IMG/VR virus record: IMGVR_UViG_3300009176_000089
Span: 1-20,512 of that record
DNA length: 20,512 bases
Direction: 5' to 3' (one strand)
DNA from: a virus
A program made the translations under genes and the position numbers. The notes beneath the pieces were generated by a model, which saw only the letters and a list, made by a program, of their open reading frames with translations, had not been told where the DNA came from and did not search any database. Numbering within the stretch: position 1 is the stretch's first letter; each line of letters begins with the position of its first letter. Below, piece after piece: positions 17,565 through 20,512 of this stretch.

Positions 17565-19442
17565 GTGAACCGCGCCTATAGCCTGCTCGAAATCAAGTCG
17601 ATCGACGCGGAGCGCCGCGTCATCCGGGGCATTGCGACCACGCCCGCGCCGGATCGCCAGGGTGACAGCATCGATCCGCTCGGCGTCACGTTCACCAATC
17701 CACTCCCGCTGCTCTGGCAGCACGATCCCACAGCTCCGATCGGCGAGGTGACACTCGATCCGCCGACGGCGGACGGTGTCACGTTCACCGCGTCGCTCCC
17801 GCTGATCACCAAGCCGGGCAAGGCCAAGGACCGCGTCGACGAAGCGTGGGATTCGCTGACTTCGACGCCGCCGCTGATTCGCGGCACGTCGATCGGCTGG
17901 AAGCCCCTCGCGCCCCCGACGAAGCTCAAGTCCGGCGTCCTGCGCTGGGCCAAAACCATGATCGGCGAACTGTCGCTCGTCACGATCCCCGCGAACATGG
18001 AAGCCACGGTGCTTTCCGTCAAGCAATGCGACCTGGGCGCGTCAGCCCTCCATCCGCCCGGCGCCACGGGCTTGCCTGTAGTTACAGCGGTGAAGGCCGC
18101 GACGCCCATGACTATTCAAGACCAGATCACGCAATTCGAGAACACCCGCGCCGCGAAAGTGGCCGCGATGAACGACATGATGCTCAAGTCGGACGGGCAG
18201 ACGCTCGACGAGACGCAGGCCGAGGCGTACAAAACCCTCGAGCGCGAAGTCGAAAGCGTCGACGAACACCTGCCCCGCCTGCGCAAGCTCGAACAGACGA
18301 ACCTCACCAAAGCCCTGCCGATCACCGCGAAGACGCCCGACCAGGCGAGCACGCAGCGTGGCGGCGGCGTCATCCAGGTGAAGTCGCTGCTCCCGAAGGG
18401 CACCGCGTTTACCCGCTACGCGATGGCGATTGCGCGCAGCCGCGGCGACAAGATGGAAGCGATCGAATACGCGAAGCGGTGGCAGGACACGACGCCCGAA
18501 GTCGAGTTGATGATCAAGGCGGCCGTTGCGGCCGGCACGACCGTTGACGCGACGTGGGCCGCGCCGCTCGTCCCGTCCGTGCAGCACCTGATCGACGAGT
18601 TCCTCGAACTCCTCCGCCCGGCCACGATCATCGGCAAGATCCCCAGCCTGCGGCGCGTCCCGTTCAACGTCAGCGTCCCGTCACAGACGGCGGGGGGAAC
18701 GTATGGATGGGTGGGCCAGGGCCTCGCGAAGCCGGTGACGAAGCTCGGGTTCGGTGCGGTGACGCTCGGCATGAACAAGATTGCCGGGATCATCGTCCTC
18801 ACCGAAGAGCTCGTGCGCCTCTCGACGCCGTCCGCCGAAGAGACCGTGCGCCAGGACATGATCGCCGGCATCGCCGCGTTCATGGACGCGCAGTTCACGG
18901 ATCCCGCGGTGGCCGCGGTCGGCGTGATCTCGCCGGCCTCGATCACCAACGGCACCGTCGCGATTGCCTCGAGCGGGACGTCGTCCGCGAACGCCGTCAC
19001 GGATATCAAGGCGCTGATCGCCACCTTCGTCGCCGCGAACCTCGGCCTCGGCACCGCCGTGCTGCTGATGTCGGAAGCGAACGCCTTTGCGCTCTCGACG
19101 GCGCTGAACCCCCTCGGCCAGCCCATGTTCCCCAGCATCGGCACCAGCGGCGGATCGATCCTCGGGATCCCCGTCGTCACCAGCTCCGCGATGGGCACCA
19201 ACATCGTGCTGCTCGACGCCCGCGGGATTCTCTACGCGGACGACGGCGGCGTGACGATTGACGTCAGCCGCGAAGCCAGCGTGCAGATGGACTCCGCCCC
19301 GGATTCGCCCGCGGTTGCCACGACCGTCATGGTGAGTCTCTGGCAGAACAACCTCGTCGGCCTCCGCGCCGAGCGATTCGTCTCCTGGGCGCGCGCCCGT
19401 CTGGCGTCCGTCAAATACGTCTCCGGCGCCGCCTACGTGTAA
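17565..19442 (+). CDS. Fused prohead protease and HK97-type major capsid protein
   Basis: 625 aa from a GTG with no strong ribosome site. Residues 1-155 are a Peptidase_S78-like prohead protease: IRGIATTPAPDRQGDSIDP, LLWQHDPTAPIG with probable catalytic H53, IRGTSIGWKP with probable S109, and ELSLVTIPANMEA. Residues from M182 (MTIQDQITQFENTRAAK) are a helical delta/scaffold-like part. About 290-625 is the HK97-fold capsid protein (LVPSVQHLIDEFLELLRPAT, GWVGQGLAKPVTKLGF, ILTEELVRLS, PLGQPMFPSIG, GIPVVTSSAM, VSLWQNNLVGLRAERFVSW). An internal start at M182 (18108) could give separate capsid protein. Normally these are two genes. The protease would release the capsid from the scaffold during maturation. 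Confidence 0.93.
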   Translation: MNRAYSLLEIKSIDAERRVIRGIATTPAPDRQGDSIDPLGVTFTNPLPLLWQHDPTAPIGEVTLDPPTADGVTFTASLPLITKPGKAKDRVDEAWDSLTSTPPLIRGTSIGWKPLAPPTKLKSGVLRWAKTMIGELSLVTIPANMEATVLSVKQCDLGASALHPPGATGLPVVTAVKAATPMTIQDQITQFENTRAAKVAAMNDMMLKSDGQTLDETQAEAYKTLEREVESVDEHLPRLRKLEQTNLTKALPITAKTPDQASTQRGGGVIQVKSLLPKGTAFTRYAMAIARSRGDKMEAIEYAKRWQDTTPEVELMIKAAVAAGTTVDATWAAPLVPSVQHLIDEFLELLRPATIIGKIPSLRRVPFNVSVPSQTAGGTYGWVGQGLAKPVTKLGFGAVTLGMNKIAGIIVLTEELVRLSTPSAEETVRQDMIAGIAAFMDAQFTDPAVAAVGVISPASITNGTVAIASSGTSSANAVTDIKALIATFVAANLGLGTAVLLMSEANAFALSTALNPLGQPMFPSIGTSGGSILGIPVVTSSAMGTNIVLLDARGILYADDGGVTIDVSREASVQMDSAPDSPAVATTVMVSLWQNNLVGLRAERFVSWARARLASVKYVSGAAYV

Positions 19443-19452
19443 ACCCCCGTCC

Positions 19453-19482
19453 GCGGTGATGGCCCGACCGCCGTCACCGCGT
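19453..19482 (+). terminator. Intergenic hairpin after the capsid gene (attenuator-like)
   Basis: CGCGGTGA (19453-19460) and TCACCGCG (19475-19482) form a perfect 8-bp stem with a 14-base loop, 10 bases after the capsid stop and before the next ribosome site. There is no T-run, so it is more likely an RNA-stability or partial termination element that sets capsid level than a full terminator. Confidence 0.4.
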
Positions 19483-19501
19483 GTTCCTGAAAGTAGGTTC
19501 C

Positions 19502-19831
19502 ATGCCTCTCGCCATTACGTGCACGAACGAAGAGCAAATCACCGTCAACGCGAAGCCGCAGAGTTCGGCGGGGAAGCCCGCCACGATCGACGGCGCCCTC
19601 ACCATCGCCGTGCTGAGCGGGGACGGTACCTTCTCGCAGGATCCCGCGACGCCGCTGTCCTTCAAGGCGATCTCCGGGGACGCCGCCGCGGATACCGTCT
19701 ATGACGTGTCGGGCGATACGGACCTCGGCGCGGGCGTCGTCACGATTCATGACACCGTGACGTTGACCGTCTCGAGCGCCGTCGCCGCGAACTTCGGCCT
19801 GAGCGCCGGCGTGACCGAACCGAAGGCGTAA
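19502..19831 (+). CDS. Ig-like probable head decoration protein, 109 aa
   Basis: The ATG follows GAAAGTAGG; an upstream GTG at 19481 is less likely. The sequence is beta-rich and Gly/Ala/Ser/Thr-rich (EEQITVNAKPQSSAGKPATI, ALTIAVLSGDGTFS, VVTIHDTVTLTVSSAVAANF), resembling a bacterial Ig-like beta sandwich. Such small proteins encoded just after the capsid gene often decorate the head surface. That role is inferred from position and fold appearance only. Confidence 0.7.
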   Translation: MPLAITCTNEEQITVNAKPQSSAGKPATIDGALTIAVLSGDGTFSQDPATPLSFKAISGDAAADTVYDVSGDTDLGAGVVTIHDTVTLTVSSAVAANFGLSAGVTEPKA

Positions 19832-19835
19832 CGCG

Positions 19836-20195
19836 ATGAGCGCCGTCACTGACGCGATCGCGGAGATCGACGCGCAACTCGCGACCCTCGGCCCGGAGTA
19901 CGAAGGGCTGAAGGACTATGCCCGACTGAACATTCATCCGGACACGATGGCGGCCGTCCAGGCGGCGTTGGCGGTGTATGACCGCCGCGTCGGCCTGCTC
20001 GCCACGAATCGGGATCTGTTGAACCGCTTGCGGGACGACGGACACCCGACGCTGGCGGTGCAGCCGGTGACCGCGTCGGTCCTGGCCGACCTGCAAGAGA
20101 ACCAGGCCACCATCACGGCGGCGCTCGCGCAGTTCACGGCGGATCCAGCGGCGTCGCTCGGCTTGACGGCCGGCACGCCCGAGGGCAAGTCGTGA
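19836..20195 (+). CDS. Unknown 119-aa helical head-region protein
   Basis: Starts MSAVTDAIAEIDAQLATL four bases after the preceding stop. It is nearly all helix (TMAAVQAALAVYDRRVGLLA, SVLADLQENQATITAALAQF) with a Gly/Pro-rich end. It overlaps the next gene by GTGA. The place between a decoration-like protein and the portal start implies a structural or assembly role. No family is recognised. Confidence 0.65.
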   Translation: MSAVTDAIAEIDAQLATLGPEYEGLKDYARLNIHPDTMAAVQAALAVYDRRVGLLATNRDLLNRLRDDGHPTLAVQPVTASVLADLQENQATITAALAQFTADPAASLGLTAGTPEGKS

Positions 20196-20374
20196 TCACC
20201 GTTCGCTCGATCAAGTTTCACACCTATGACGGGATCGAGCGTCCGCCCAACGCGCGCTACACCATCGTCGACACGCCGCTAATCGGGGCGGCGGATCTCG
20301 CGGAGACGGTCCTGGCGCTCGGCCTGGCCGTGCGGGAGGATCCGCCCAAACCGCCGGCGAAGCCCAAGAAGTAA
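20192..20374 (+). CDS. Small 60-aa head-region protein
   Basis: The GTG start overlaps the preceding stop. The sequence ITVRSIKFHTYDGIERPPNA and RYTIVDTPLIGAADLAETVL is like short phage proteins with a strand-loop-helix layout found beside head genes; the end is Pro/Lys-rich (PPKPPAKPKK). No enzymatic motif. The portal ATG follows directly after its stop. Confidence 0.6.
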   Translation: MITVRSIKFHTYDGIERPPNARYTIVDTPLIGAADLAETVLALGLAVREDPPKPPAKPKK

Positions 20375-20512
20375 ATGCAGATCGGGCCCTTCACCATCGC
20401 ACGGACGAAGGCGCTCCCGCTCGCGCCGCTGTCGAGCCGCGGCGGCGGGTCGTGGTGGCCGATCATTCGCGAGTCGTTCACCGGCGCCTGGCAGCAGAAC
20501 GTCGAGATCCGC
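20375..20512 (+). CDS. Portal protein, N-terminal start (partial, cut by window edge)
   Basis: 46 codons are visible from the ATG, beginning MQIGPFTIARTKALPLAPLS and continuing to WWPIIRESFTGAWQQNVEI. The last motif, (I/V)RESFTGAWQ, is typical of the N-terminus of HK97-type portal proteins (from memory of the family). The portal forms the ring through which DNA enters the head. Its location after, rather than before, the protease-capsid gene departs from the usual terminase-portal-protease-capsid order. Confidence 0.75.
   Translation, partial: MQIGPFTIARTKALPLAPLSSRGGGSWWPIIRESFTGAWQQNVEIR

Noticed and set aside
18416-19204. 262-codon minus-strand frame opposite the capsid gene
   Set aside because: It mirrors capsid codon structure, has no start signals and no protein-like pattern.
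1-20512. CRISPR array, rRNA genes or insertion sequences
   Set aside because: No regularly spaced repeats, rRNA-like sequence or transposase-like frame with terminal inverted repeats was seen.

Overview
The window is a tightly packed temperate tailed-phage genome segment (HK97-type head, siphovirus-like) with high-GC coding style. Most consecutive genes overlap by ATGA, GTGA or TGATG, and GTG starts are common. No host housekeeping gene is visible. A high-GC soil-type bacterial host (an Acidobacteriota- or Proteobacteria-like lineage) is only a guess. The one host-derived clue is the 3' part of a tRNA-Thr(CGT) gene used as the attachment core.

Layout. 1-2157 (+): end of a late/accessory operon with mostly unknown genes and a small secreted PAP2-type phosphatase. 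2181-2998 (-): four very small accessory genes (zinc ribbon, ribbon-helix-helix, two membrane proteins) with a partial segment duplication. 2999-3177: regulatory repeats and the phage attachment site, whose core is overlapped by the integrase stop codon. 3171-6217 (-): lysogeny operon made of an XRE repressor, three unknown small genes and a tyrosine integrase. 6239-6323: divergent promoter/operator region. 6324-10604 (+): early operon with a Cro-like regulator, an excisionase-like HTH protein, small zinc-ribbon proteins, an MT-A70 adenine methylase, an ERF annealing protein fused to a second domain with an SSB-like tail, and an HNH-like protein. 10605-10916: no gene, with structured or repeated DNA. 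10917-14875 (+): replication-type protein, wHTH protein, a C5-cytosine methylase with a long overlapping second reading frame, a PD-(D/E)XK-like nuclease, an HNH nuclease and a ParB-like/N6-N4 methylase fusion. 14963-20512 (+): packaging and head genes. These are the small terminase, a large terminase split into ATPase and nuclease genes by an inserted zinc-finger gene, an RHH protein, a fused prohead protease-major capsid protein, an Ig-like probable decoration protein, two small head-region proteins and the start of a portal gene.

How it works together. Repressor and Cro-like protein face each other across shared operators. Integrase and the tRNA-derived attP handle integration. Three unrelated methylases without an obvious paired restriction enzyme suggest modification against host restriction. 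ERF plus small nucleases provide recombination and end processing. The HNH gene lies about 1.4 kb upstream of the small terminase and could assist packaging cleavage. The most unusual points are the three-gene split terminase, the dual-frame cytosine methylase locus, the int/attP architecture and the ERF fusion. All family names rest on motif reading, and no search was run.
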